Shown: in pieces, positions 1 to 7,583 of the stretch
How positions within the stretch are numbered: position 1 is the stretch's first letter
How the letters are laid out: each line of letters opens with the position of its first letter
Assembly (NCBI RefSeq): GCF_036203305.1
Contig: NZ_CP108131.1
Location: 2,852,001-2,916,000, forward strand
DNA length: 64,000 nucleotides
Source: Streptomyces sp. NBC_00190
GTDB taxonomy: Bacteria > Actinomycetota > Actinomycetes > Streptomycetales > Streptomycetaceae
Reading direction: 5' to 3'
The notes under the pieces: model-generated
Seen by the model: the letters and a program-made list of their open reading frames with translations, nothing else
Databases searched by the model: none
Told to the model about the DNA's origin: nothing
Made by a program: the position numbers and the translations under genes

Positions 1-26
1 GGCGACCGCCCGGCAACGGGCTCCGA

Positions 27-53
27 TGTCACATGCTCGGCAGCTGTCCTGTC
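27..53 (+). promoter_or_regulatory. ECF41-type promoter
   Basis: TGTCACA at 27-33 is followed by 16 bases and then TGTC at 50-53. This differs by one base from the TGTCACA-N16-CGTC promoter known for ECF41 sigma factors. It lies about 40 bases before the ATG at 94, so the sigma factor encoded second in this operon would drive its own transcription. Apart from this element, bases 1-93 show no gene. Confidence 0.7.
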
Positions 54-93
54 CTACCTCCAGACGCATCCACCGGAAGCCTGGAGGCCCGAA

Positions 94-654
94 ATGACCG
101 CCCGCATCTCGCTCACCCCGCCCCGCACCCTGCTGAACCGCATCGGGTCCTGGTACTCCCGACGGACGTACGGCAAGGTGCTCGAACCCGGGCTCGCGAT
201 CGGCCACAACCAGAAGGTCCTGCTCGCCTACGTCAAGCTGGAGCGCTCCGTCGCCAAGTGGAACGCGCTCGAACCGGCCCTGAGGCATCTCGCCGTGATG
301 GCCACCGCGGCCCGGATCAACTGCTCCTGGTGCATGGACTTCGGCCACTGGGAAGGCAGCGGACTCGGCCTGCCGCTCGACAAGATCTCCCAGGTGCCGC
401 AGTGGCGGGACCACCGCGAGGCCTTCACCGAGCTGGAACTCCAGGTCATGGAGTACGCCGAGGCCATGACCGAGACCGAGCCCGCCGTCACCGACGGACT
501 CGCCGAGGCGCTGCTGGGACGGCTGGGCGAGGCCGCCTTCGTGGAACTCACCGCCACGGTCGCCCTGGAGAACTTGCGCTCCCGGATGAACAGCGCCTTC
601 GGCCTGACCAGCCAGGGCTTCTCCGAGGCCTGCGCGGTACCGTCCCGTACGTGA
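94..654 (+). CDS. AhpD-like carboxymuconolactone decarboxylase family protein
   Basis: A 186-residue protein of the carboxymuconolactone decarboxylase/AhpD fold. The visible signature is C77-S-W-C80-M-D-F-G-H, the CxxC plus histidine arrangement that gives AhpD-like members peroxidase or disulfide reductase activity. Members of this family are the classic genomic partners of ECF41 sigma factors and are thought to be their main or only target. Its TGA stop overlaps the GTG start of the sigma factor gene (GTGA, 651-654), so the two are translationally coupled and co-transcribed from the ECF41-like promoter at 27-53. The natural substrate is unknown. An oxidative or redox stress role is inferred from the family. 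Confidence 0.88.
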   Translation: MTARISLTPPRTLLNRIGSWYSRRTYGKVLEPGLAIGHNQKVLLAYVKLERSVAKWNALEPALRHLAVMATAARINCSWCMDFGHWEGSGLGLPLDKISQVPQWRDHREAFTELELQVMEYAEAMTETEPAVTDGLAEALLGRLGEAAFVELTATVALENLRSRMNSAFGLTSQGFSEACAVPSRT

Positions 655-1502
655 TCGAGATCGCCGTCTTCGAACAGCACCGGCCGATGCTCTTCGGCAT
701 CGCCTACCGGATGCTCGGCAGCGTCGCGGATGCCGAGGACCTGGTCCAGGACACCTGGCTCCGCTGCAGCCAGGCGTCCGCCCAGGTCGCCAGCCCGGGC
801 GGCTACCTGGCCCGTACGATCACCAACCTCGCGCTCAACCGGCTGAGTTCTGCGGCCGTCAAGCGGGAGCAGTACGTCGGCCCCTGGCTGCCCGAGCCGC
901 TGGTCACCGTGCCGGACGCCACCGGGGACGTGGAGCTGGCCGAGTCGGTCTCGCTCGCCATGCTGGTGGTTCTGGAGAGCCTCTCACCGCTGGAGCGGGC
1001 GGTCTTCGTACTCAAGGAGGTCTTCGGCTTCTCGTATCGGGAGATCGCCGAGACGCTCGACCGCACCGAGACCTCGGTACGCCAGGTCGGCTCCCGGGCC
1101 AAGTCGCACGTCCAGGCACGCCGGCCGCGCCACGAGGCCCCGGCCGAGGTGAGGCGCCACGTCACCGACGAGTTCCTCGCCGCGTGCCTCGGGGGTGACC
1201 TGAACCGCATGCTGGAACTGCTCGCCCCCGACGTCACCGCGTGGAACGACGGCGGCGGGAAGGTCAAGGCGGCCCTGCGCCCGCTGCACGGCGCCGAGAA
1301 CGTTGCCCGCTTCCTCGCAGCCGTGCTCGCCCAGCCGATGGAGGCCCCGCGCGTCGTGGCCGTCGACGTCAATGGCCGGCCGGGCCTGCTGCTCACCACG
1401 GCCGGACGGCCGGACACCGTCGCCTGCGTGGAGGTCGAGGACGGCCGGATCACCGAGATCCGGGTCATCCGCAACCCCGACAAGCTCCGCCACCTGGCCT
1501 GA
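651..1502 (+). CDS. ECF41-family RNA polymerase sigma factor with SnoaL-like C-terminal domain
   Basis: A 283-residue sigma factor of the SigJ/ECF41 group. Region 2 (about residues 5-70, with FGIAYRMLGSVADAEDLVQDTW) and region 4 (about 105-155, with FVLKEVFGFSYREIAE and a recognition helix ending SVRQVGSRAK) are followed by a SnoaL-like domain to the C-terminus. Three ECF41 hallmarks are present: WLPEP in the linker near residue 79, DGGGK near 200 and NPDKL near 276. In this group the fused C-terminal domain replaces an anti-sigma factor and tunes activity. I chose GTG 651 because it overlaps the stop of the partner gene and lies just before region 2. The promoter at 27-53 suggests autoregulation. 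Confidence 0.92.
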   Translation: MIEIAVFEQHRPMLFGIAYRMLGSVADAEDLVQDTWLRCSQASAQVASPGGYLARTITNLALNRLSSAAVKREQYVGPWLPEPLVTVPDATGDVELAESVSLAMLVVLESLSPLERAVFVLKEVFGFSYREIAETLDRTETSVRQVGSRAKSHVQARRPRHEAPAEVRRHVTDEFLAACLGGDLNRMLELLAPDVTAWNDGGGKVKAALRPLHGAENVARFLAAVLAQPMEAPRVVAVDVNGRPGLLLTTAGRPDTVACVEVEDGRITEIRVIRNPDKLRHLA

Positions 1503-1527
1503 CCCGACGCCCAGGGACGGGGCAGGG

Positions 1528-1983
1528 CTACTCCTGGCAGTCGAAGTCGTCCGCGCGGGTGTCGATCCGCGCCAGCAGGGCGCGCAGCGCGTCCTGGTCA
1601 CCGGCCGACAGGCCTGCGAACAGGCCCTGCTCGACCTCGTCGAGCGCCGCGTTCGTCCTGCCCAGTGCCGTCGATCCCGCGACGGTGATGGCCACGTTGT
1701 GGCGACGGCGGTCCGCCGGGTCCCGCCGGCGTTCGGCCAGGCCGTCGCCCTCCAGGTCGTTCAGGATCCCGACGAGCACGCTCGGGTCCACCTCCAGCCG
1801 CTCGGCCAGCGCCCGCTGGCTGATGGGGCCGTCCTCCAAGTGCATCAGCGTCATCGCGTGCCGCGGCGTGAGCCCCGCCGTGCTGAGCGCCTTCTTCATC
1901 CGGGCCTGGGTGACCGATCCGTGCCAGGCCAGCAGCAGGCCCAGCCGCTGCGGTGGGTGCGATGTGTCCTGGTCTGCCGTCAT
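1528..1983 (-). CDS. MarR family transcriptional regulator
   Basis: A 151-residue winged-helix regulator of the MarR type. The DNA-binding core is seen as SQRALAERLEVDPSVLVGILNDLEGDGLAERRRDPADRRRHNVAIT, with the usual wing (D-x-R-D-x-R-R) near residues 85-100. It is divergent from the DoxX-like gene, and the AT-rich space between them holds an inverted repeat at 2025-2046 that is a good candidate operator for both genes. I chose ATG 1983. ATG 1992 and TTG 2004 are in-frame alternatives. MarR/DoxX pairs in actinomycetes usually respond to phenolic or electrophilic compounds, but the ligand here cannot be read from the sequence. Confidence 0.88.
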   Translation of the reverse strand: MTADQDTSHPPQRLGLLLAWHGSVTQARMKKALSTAGLTPRHAMTLMHLEDGPISQRALAERLEVDPSVLVGILNDLEGDGLAERRRDPADRRRHNVAITVAGSTALGRTNAALDEVEQGLFAGLSAGDQDALRALLARIDTRADDFDCQE

Positions 1984-2024
1984 GGTCCACATCGTAGCAA
2001 TCAAGAAATGATTATATTTGCAAT

Positions 2025-2046
2025 ATCATTGAGAATGTTCAATGAT
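2025..2046. promoter_or_regulatory. Palindromic operator between marR and doxX-like genes
   Basis: ATCATTGA (2025-2032), six bases, then TCAATGAT (2039-2046): perfect 8-base arms, a typical MarR footprint size. It lies in a conspicuously AT-rich patch (about 1995-2060) between divergent genes and would overlap promoters in both directions. Confidence 0.7.
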
Positions 2047-2074
2047 TCTGAATAATCAACCCTTGGAGATCCCC

Positions 2075-2419
2075 ATGTTCATCGCCTACGCCGTCGTCGG
2101 CGGCCTCCTCGCCCTCGTCCTGACCGCCTCCGCCACCTTCACGCTGCAGCGCAACGACCAGATCGTCGCCAGCATGCGCAAGGTCCAGGTCCCGGACTCC
2201 TGGTTGCCACGCCTGGCCGCCCTCAAGGCGGCCGGCGCGATCGGCCTGGTCGCGGGCCTGTGGGTCACCCCCCTCGGTGTCGCCGCCGCCATCGGCGTGA
2301 CCCTCTACTTCGCCGGTGCGGTCATCGCCCATCTCCGCGCCAAGGACTACGAGCTCGCCCCGGCCGCCGTCCTGACCGCGGTCTCGGCCGCTGCCCTGGC
2401 CCTGCGGGTCCTTTCGTAG
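2075..2419 (+). CDS. DoxX-like family membrane protein
   Basis: A 114-residue integral membrane protein with about four predicted hydrophobic helices (residues 1-20, 45-65, 68-85 and 95-112). It resembles the DoxX-like family: short, membrane only, with a charged loop of the type RNDQIVASMRKVQVP after the first helix. The start is ATG 2075, which has TTGGAG six bases upstream. An earlier ATG at 2042 lies inside the right arm of the operator and has no ribosome binding site. Divergent from and probably repressed by the MarR regulator. DoxX-like proteins are linked to redox or electrophile stress, but no enzyme activity is established for this subfamily. Confidence 0.8.
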   Translation: MFIAYAVVGGLLALVLTASATFTLQRNDQIVASMRKVQVPDSWLPRLAALKAAGAIGLVAGLWVTPLGVAAAIGVTLYFAGAVIAHLRAKDYELAPAAVLTAVSAAALALRVLS

Positions 2420-2434
2420 CCGTCACCTTCACGC

Positions 2435-2470
2435 TGACGAGTGACAGATATTGAAATCTGTCACTCGTCA
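2435..2470. promoter_or_regulatory. Perfect 15-bp-arm palindrome, probable operator of the reductase-TetR pair
   Basis: Left arm TGACGAGTGACAGAT (2435-2449), six-base loop ATTGAA, right arm its exact reverse complement (2456-2470). It begins 16 bases after the DoxX-like stop and ends 15 bases before the reductase ATG. There is no T-run, so an operator is more likely than a terminator. The TetR gene just downstream of the reductase is the obvious candidate binder. Confidence 0.75.
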
Positions 2471-2485
2471 TGTCATTCTCGTTTC

Positions 2486-3514
2486 ATGACCACGAACGAG
2501 AACACCACCGCAACCACCCGCACCCTCGGGGCCACCGGGCCGTCCGTCTTCCCGCTCGGCCTCGGCTGCATGGGGATGTCAGCGCTGTACGGGGAGGCCG
2601 ACCGCCCGGAGTCCGTCGCCACCATCCACGCCGCCCTGGACGCCGGCGTCACGCTGCTCGACACCGGCGACTTCTACGGCATGGGCCACAACGAACTACT
2701 GATCAACGAAGCCCTCCGCACCGCGCCCGCAGCGGCTCGCGAGCGGGCGCTGACCAGCGTCAAGTTCGGCGCTTTGCGCACGGTCGAGGGCGGCTTCACC
2801 GGCTACGACGGCCGGCCGGAGGCCGTCAAGAACTTCCTGGCCTACTCGCTCCAGCGGCTCGGCCGGGACCACATCGACATCTACCGGATCGCCCGCGTGG
2901 ACCCGGACGTCCCGATCGAGGAGACCATCGGGGCCATCGCCGAGGCCGTCGAGGCGGGGCACGTGCGCCACATCGGCCTCTCCGAGGTCGGCGCGGACAC
3001 GCTGCGCCGGGCCGCCGCCGTGGCCCCGATCGCCGACCTCCAGATCGAGTACTCGCTCATCTCCCGCGGCATCGAGGACGAGATCCTGCCGACCGCCCGC
3101 GAGCTCGGCATAGGCATCACGGCGTACGGAGTACTGTCCCGCGGCCTGATCAGCGGCCACTTCACCCGGGACCGCAAGCTGAGCCCGCACGACTTCCGCG
3201 GCATGAGTCCGCGCTTCCAGGGTGACAACCTCGACCGGAACCTCGGTCTGGTCGACGCCCTGCGCAAGGTCGCCGAGGGCAAGGGCGTGAGCGTGGCCCA
3301 GACCGCCATCGCATGGGTGCTCTCCCGCGGCGAGGACATCGTGCCGCTGGTGGGTGCCCGGCGCCGGGACCGGCTGGCCGAGGCACTGGGTGCCATGGAG
3401 ATATCGCTCAGCGCCGCCGACCTGGCCGCGATCGAGGAGGCCGTGCCCGCGGGCGCCGCGGCCGGGGACCGTTACCCGGCGGCCCAGATGGCCCACCTCG
3501 ACAGCGAGCACTGA
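2486..3514 (+). CDS. Aldo/keto reductase
   Basis: A 342-residue NADPH-dependent oxidoreductase with a TIM-barrel aldo/keto reductase fold. Recognisable parts are the N-terminal LGLGCMGMSALYG, the catalytic Asp and Tyr in DTGDFYG, the catalytic Lys in VKFGAL, the substrate-side strand GHVRHIGLSEV, and the NADPH-binding end IVPLVGARRRDRL. The usual catalytic His of the HRxD motif is replaced (ARVD, near residue 136), a variant I associate with a subset of this family. The start is ATG 2486, 15 bases after the long palindrome. An upstream in-frame start at 2441 would lie inside the palindrome. Probably controlled by the TetR regulator that follows. Confidence 0.9.
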   Translation: MTTNENTTATTRTLGATGPSVFPLGLGCMGMSALYGEADRPESVATIHAALDAGVTLLDTGDFYGMGHNELLINEALRTAPAAARERALTSVKFGALRTVEGGFTGYDGRPEAVKNFLAYSLQRLGRDHIDIYRIARVDPDVPIEETIGAIAEAVEAGHVRHIGLSEVGADTLRRAAAVAPIADLQIEYSLISRGIEDEILPTARELGIGITAYGVLSRGLISGHFTRDRKLSPHDFRGMSPRFQGDNLDRNLGLVDALRKVAEGKGVSVAQTAIAWVLSRGEDIVPLVGARRRDRLAEALGAMEISLSAADLAAIEEAVPAGAAAGDRYPAAQMAHLDSEH

Positions 3515-3534
3515 GCTGGCGGTACGGTCGTCCC

Positions 3535-4128
3535 ATGTCCCCCGCAGCTGCCGAGCCCCTGACACCCGAGCGCATCCTCGAAACCACCGAGGAGGTACTG
3601 CGCCGCTTCGGCCCGACCAAGGCGACCGTGGTGGACGTGGCCCGCGCGCTGGGCGTCAGCCACGGCAGCGTGTACCGGCACTTCCCGTCGAAGGCGGCGC
3701 TGCGCGAGGCCGTCACGGACCGCTGGCTCGCCAAGAGCGTCGTCATGCTGGAGGCAATCACCGCGGCGCCCGCCGAGAGTGCCCCTTCCAAGCTGGAGGC
3801 GTGGCTGGAGGCGCTGTTCGAGGCCAAGCGCCACAAGGCCGGTGACGATCCGGAGCTGTTCGCCACCTACACCGTGCTGCTCGCCGAGAACAGCGGGATC
3901 GTGGAGACCCACCTGGCCGAGCTGATCGGCCAGCTGGCCCGGATCATCGCCGAGGGCGTCGCGGCGGGCACGCTCGCCGCCGAGGACGTACCGGCCGCCG
4001 CCCGCGCGGTCTTCGACGCCACCGGCCGCTTTCACGACCCGCAGTACGCGGCCGACTGGCTCTCGCCCACGATCTTCACGGAGTTCGAAGCGGTCACCGC
4101 GCTGGTCGTCCGGGGTCTGCGCGCCTGA
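3535..4128 (+). CDS. TetR family transcriptional regulator
   Basis: A 197-residue TetR-type repressor. The N-terminal helix-turn-helix is clear (ILETTEEVLRRFGPTKATVVDVARALGVSHGSVYRHFPSKAALREAV, about residues 13-58). The rest is an all-helical ligand and dimerisation domain ending in the WLSPTIFTEFEAVTALVVRGL type of C-terminus. It begins 20 bases after the aldo/keto reductase stop, so it is probably in the same transcript and controls it through the palindrome at 2435-2470. That link rests on position and symmetry only. The inducer is unknown. Confidence 0.88.
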   Translation: MSPAAAEPLTPERILETTEEVLRRFGPTKATVVDVARALGVSHGSVYRHFPSKAALREAVTDRWLAKSVVMLEAITAAPAESAPSKLEAWLEALFEAKRHKAGDDPELFATYTVLLAENSGIVETHLAELIGQLARIIAEGVAAGTLAAEDVPAAARAVFDATGRFHDPQYAADWLSPTIFTEFEAVTALVVRGLRA

Positions 4129-4269
4129 CGCGCAGCCCGGCCCGGCTCATCCGGAATCCTTCAGTCCGGACAGCTTGATGATCATTTTGGGCGTGTTCGC
4201 CTTGTACATGCCACCCCGATGTCCTTACGGTCCCCTTACGCACTCATCAGGCACGTTCCAGGGGGAACC

Positions 4270-4974
4270 TTGTCCGCCCAAGTAGCACGACCCGCACCTC
4301 CCGCCCGCTCGGGAGCCGCAACCGCCCTCGGCTGGATCCTGACCATCGGCCTCAATGTCGTGGCGCCGATCATCACGTACAACACCCTCGTCGACGACCA
4401 CGGCTGGAGCGAGTTCTCGGCGCTCCTCCTCAGCAGCGCCTGGCCGGTGCTCGACACCGCCATCAGCGTGGCCTGGCGGCGCAAGCTCGACGAGTTCGCC
4501 ATCGTCACCCTGGTGTTCATCGTGATCACGGCCGTCGTCTCGCTGATCGGCGCGCACTCGGCCCGCGCCCTGCTCATCAAGGACTCGGGCGTGACCGGGC
4601 TGTTCGGGCTGCTCTGCCTGGCCACGCTGCTCGCACCGCGCCCGTTGATGTTCTACTTCAGCCGTAAGTTCGCCACCGACGGCACCCCGGAGAGCACGGC
4701 CTGGTGGAACGGCCTGTGGCAGTACGAGGGCTTCCGGACCACGCTGACCCGGATGACCCTGGTCTGGGGCGTCGCGTACGTCACCGAGGCTGTAGTCCGC
4801 ATCGCCCTGGCGTACGTGCTGAGCACCAAGACCATGGTGACCCTCAGCCCGATCATGATCTACGGGGTGCTCGGCGCTCTGGGCGTGTGGACCGCCCTGT
4901 ACGGCAAGCGGTCCCAGGCGGAGGGCGAGCGCCGCGCTGCCGCCGCGGCGGCGGCCGAGGCCTCGGCCGCCTGA
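4270..4974 (+). CDS. VC0807-like integral membrane protein
   Basis: About 234 residues with roughly six hydrophobic segments, three of them clear near residues 18-36, 78-100 and 185-203. It has the NVVAPIITYNTL and WPVLDTAISVAWRRKLDEF features that I associate with the VC0807 family of uncharacterised membrane proteins. The C-terminal tail is a low-complexity Ala/Glu stretch. I prefer the TTG at 4270 because AGGGGGAA (about 4258-4266) sits at ideal spacing, whereas ATG 4219 has no recognisable ribosome binding site. Function is not known. It is convergent with glyS across a strong shared terminator. Confidence 0.7.
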   Translation: MSAQVARPAPPARSGAATALGWILTIGLNVVAPIITYNTLVDDHGWSEFSALLLSSAWPVLDTAISVAWRRKLDEFAIVTLVFIVITAVVSLIGAHSARALLIKDSGVTGLFGLLCLATLLAPRPLMFYFSRKFATDGTPESTAWWNGLWQYEGFRTTLTRMTLVWGVAYVTEAVVRIALAYVLSTKTMVTLSPIMIYGVLGALGVWTALYGKRSQAEGERRAAAAAAAEASAA

Positions 4975-4993
4975 GACGGAGCACACGCAAAGA

Positions 4994-5032
4994 CCGGTGG
5001 CCCGGTGCGCAACGAGCGCACCGGGCCACCGG
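4994..5032. terminator. Bidirectional terminator between the membrane protein and glyS
   Basis: A perfect 17-bp stem (4994-5010 with 5016-5032) closed by the loop AACGA, lying between convergent stop codons. Confidence 0.9.
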
Positions 5033-5050
5033 CCTTCCGAGCGGCGGAAC

Positions 5051-6433
5051 CTAGCAGCCGAGCAGGCGGCTGCCGAGGTAGCTCTGGATCTGGTCCAGGG
5101 AGACGCGCTCCTGCTTCATGGTGTCGCGCTCGCGCACGGTCACCGCGTTGTCGTCCAGGGTGTCGAAGTCGACGGTGACGCAGAACGGCGTACCGATCTC
5201 GTCCTGGCGGCGGTAACGGCGGCCGATGGCGCCCGCGTCGTCGAACTCGATGTTCCAGTTCTTGCGCAGGTCGGCGGCGAGGCCCTTGGCCTTCGGCGAC
5301 AGCTGCGGGTTGCGGGACAGCGGCAGGACGGCGACCTTGATCGGAGCCAGGCGCGGGTCGAGGCGCATCACGGTGCGCTTCTCCATGACGCCCTTGGCGT
5401 TGGGGGCCTCGTCCTCGATGTACGCGTCGAGCATGAAGGCGAGCATGGCGCGGTTCACACCGGCCGCCGGCTCGATGACGTACGGGGTGTAGCGCTCACC
5501 GGCCTCCTGGTCGAAGTAGGTGAGGTCCTGGCCGGAGGCGGCGGAGTGGGCCTTGAGGTCGAAGTCGGTGCGGTTGGCCACGCCTTCGAGCTCGGAGAAC
5601 TCGTTGCCGCCGAAGTTGAAGCGGTACTCGATGTCGGCGGTGCGCTTCGAGTAGTGGGACAGCTTCTCCTTCGGGTGCTCGTACCAGCGGATGTTCTCCT
5701 CGCGGATGCCGAGGTCGCGGTACCAGTTCCACCGCTCGGCCATCCAGTACTCCTGCCACTGCTCGTCCTCGCCCGGCTTGACGAAGAACTCCATCTCCAT
5801 CTGCTCGAACTCGCGCGTGCGGAAGATGAAGTTGCCCGGAGTGATCTCGTTCCGGAAGGACTTGCCCATCTGCGCGATGCCGAACGGGGGCTTCTTGCGC
5901 GAGGTGGTCTGCACCATGGCGAAGTTGGTGAAGATGCCCTGGGCGGTCTCGGGGCGCAGGTACGCCTTGGAGGCGGTGTCCTGGCTCGGGCCGAGGTGGG
6001 TCTCCAGCATGCCGGAGAACTGCTTGGGCTCGGTGAACTGGCCCTTCACACCGCAGTGGGGGCAGTTGATGTCGGCGAGGCCGTTCTCGGGCAGACGGCC
6101 GTGCTTGGCCTCGTACGCCTCTTCAAGGTGGTCCGCGCGGTGGCGCTTGTGACAGGCGGTGCACTCGGTCAGCGGGTCCGAGAAGGTGGCGACGTGGCCG
6201 GAGGCCACCCAGACCTCGGGGGCCAGGATCACGGACGAGTCGAGGCCGACGATGTCCTCACGCCCGGTGACCATCGCCTTCCACCACTGGCGCTTGATGT
6301 TCTCCTTGAGCTCGACACCCAGCGGACCGTAGTCCCAGGCAGCCCTGGAACCGCCGTAGATGTCACTGCACGGGAAAACGAAGCCACGGCGCTTGCTCAG
6401 GCTGACGATGGTGTCGATCTTGTCGGCGGCCAC
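5051..6433 (-). CDS. glyS: Glycyl-tRNA synthetase
   Basis: A 460-residue class II aminoacyl-tRNA synthetase of the single-chain (alpha2) bacterial type that charges tRNA-Gly with glycine. Visible landmarks are the N-terminal [14 protein letters not shown] with AAWDYGPLG, a zinc-type insertion CTACHKRH...CPHCG (about residues 92-145), class II motif 2 around [25 protein letters not shown], motif 3 near [13 protein letters not shown], and an anticodon-binding C-terminus. It starts at GTG 6433. It is the only glycine enzyme here and is divergent from the zinc uptake operon. Confidence 0.97.
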   Translation of the reverse strand: MAADKIDTIVSLSKRRGFVFPCSDIYGGSRAAWDYGPLGVELKENIKRQWWKAMVTGREDIVGLDSSVILAPEVWVASGHVATFSDPLTECTACHKRHRADHLEEAYEAKHGRLPENGLADINCPHCGVKGQFTEPKQFSGMLETHLGPSQDTASKAYLRPETAQGIFTNFAMVQTTSRKKPPFGIAQMGKSFRNEITPGNFIFRTREFEQMEMEFFVKPGEDEQWQEYWMAERWNWYRDLGIREENIRWYEHPKEKLSHYSKRTADIEYRFNFGGNEFSELEGVANRTDFDLKAHSAASGQDLTYFDQEAGERYTPYVIEPAAGVNRAMLAFMLDAYIEDEAPNAKGVMEKRTVMRLDPRLAPIKVAVLPLSRNPQLSPKAKGLAADLRKNWNIEFDDAGAIGRRYRRQDEIGTPFCVTVDFDTLDDNAVTVRERDTMKQERVSLDQIQSYLGSRLLGC

Positions 6434-6472
6434 GGTGCTCTCTTCATTACGAGGACGAACGGCGAAGTCTTT

Positions 6473-6503
6473 AGGTTACCGGCGCCCGCACCCCCGCTTT
6501 CAA
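6473..6503 (-). promoter_or_regulatory. Candidate glyS promoter
   Basis: On the minus strand TTGAAA (6498-6503) and TAACCT (6473-6478) are separated by 19 bases, and the GTG of glyS lies about 40 bases further on. The boxes fit a housekeeping promoter but the spacing is slightly long. Confidence 0.45.
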
Positions 6504-6552
6504 GTCGGTTCCCCTTCCGCAGCCCGGGCCCTGGGCCCTCCACCTGGGTTTT

Positions 6553-6589
6553 TGACAATCGTTTCCATCTTTGATGAAAATGGATGTCA
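6553..6589 (+). promoter_or_regulatory. Two Zur-box-like operators upstream of znuA
   Basis: TGAAAATGGATGTCA (6575-6589) matches 13 of 15 bases of the actinobacterial Zur box TGAAAATGATTTTCA. A second, weaker copy, TGACAATCGTTTCCA (6553-6567), lies just upstream. Together they cover the znuA start, so zinc-loaded Zur would block transcription of the uptake operon. Confidence 0.7.
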
Positions 6590-7554
6590 TGAACGTACGA
6601 CGCCTCATACCCGCTGCCGCCCTCGCCGGAGCCGTCGCCCTCGGCGCCACGGCCCTCACCGCCTGTTCCGGAGCGAGTGCCGCGGGCAGCAAGGACGGCA
6701 AGCTCGCCGTGACGGCGTCGTTCTACCCGATGCAGTTCCTCGCCGAGCAGATCGGCAAGGACCACGTGAAGGTCGACACCCTGACCAAGCCGGGTGTCGA
6801 ACCGCACGACCTGGAGATCACCCCGAGGCAGACCGGCCGGATGGGCGAGGCCGACGTGATCCTCTACGTCAAGTCCCTCCAGCCCGCCGTCGACAAGGCA
6901 ATCGTCCAGTCCGGCGTGAAGAACGTCGTCGACGCCGCGACCCTGACCACGCTCGAAGTCCACGCCGCGTCCGGCCACGACCACGAGGGCGAGGCGGGCG
7001 AGGCGGGTCACGACCACAGCCACGGCGAGGCCGGCGCGGACCCGCACATCTGGCTCGACCCCGCCAAGTACGCGGAGGTCGCCAAGGGCGTCGGCGCGGC
7101 CCTGGAGAAGGCCGACCCCGGCCACGCAGCCGACTACAAGAAGAACACCGACGCGCTGGTGGGCAGGCTGACCGGGCTCGACACCGAGTTCAAGGACGGC
7201 CTGAAGGACACGGCCACCAGGACCTTCATCACCACCCACTCCGCCTTCGGCTACCTCGCCGAGCGCTACGGCCTGGACCAGGAGGGCATCTCCGGCGTCG
7301 ACCCCGAGGCCGAGCCGAGCCCGGCCCGGGTCAAGGAGATCCAGGAGATCGCGAAGAAGGAGAATGTCACCACCGTGTTCTTCGAGACCCTGGCCAGCGA
7401 CAAGACGGCCAAGACCCTCGCGACGGACACCGGCCTGACGACCGACGTCCTCGACCCGCTCGAGGGAATCACCGCCAAGTCCCAGGGCGCTGACTACTTC
7501 GAGGTCATGCGGTCCAACCTGAAGAACCTCCAGAAGGCACTCGGTAGCAAGTGA
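6589..7554 (+). CDS. znuA: Zinc ABC transporter substrate-binding lipoprotein
   Basis: A 321-residue extracytoplasmic zinc-binding protein of the ZnuA/TroA cluster. It has a lipoprotein signal peptide (MNVRRLIP, hydrophobic core, then lipobox LTAC near residue 25) and a His/Asp-rich loop (HDHEGEAGEAGHDHSH, about residues 129-146) typical of zinc rather than manganese receptors. Conserved ligands appear in EPHDLEITPRQ, PHIWLDP, THSAFGYLAERYGL and FFETLAS. I chose ATG 6589 because the earlier starts (TTG 6571, ATG 6574 and 6580) lie in the Zur box and lengthen the signal peptide oddly. First gene of znuA-znuC-znuB-zur. Confidence 0.93.
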   Translation: MNVRRLIPAAALAGAVALGATALTACSGASAAGSKDGKLAVTASFYPMQFLAEQIGKDHVKVDTLTKPGVEPHDLEITPRQTGRMGEADVILYVKSLQPAVDKAIVQSGVKNVVDAATLTTLEVHAASGHDHEGEAGEAGHDHSHGEAGADPHIWLDPAKYAEVAKGVGAALEKADPGHAADYKKNTDALVGRLTGLDTEFKDGLKDTATRTFITTHSAFGYLAERYGLDQEGISGVDPEAEPSPARVKEIQEIAKKENVTTVFFETLASDKTAKTLATDTGLTTDVLDPLEGITAKSQGADYFEVMRSNLKNLQKALGSK

Positions 7555-7583
7555 TGACAGCAGCAGCAACGGAGGCGCGAGCC

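Noticed and set aside
228..680. Long open frame on the minus strand opposite the AhpD-like gene
   Set aside because: Shadow of a high-GC coding region; it has no family features, while the plus strand encodes a recognisable AhpD and ECF41 pair.
1990..2060. AT-rich patch as a mobile element scar or origin
   Set aside because: It is short, has no direct repeats or integrase nearby, and the palindrome fits a MarR operator.
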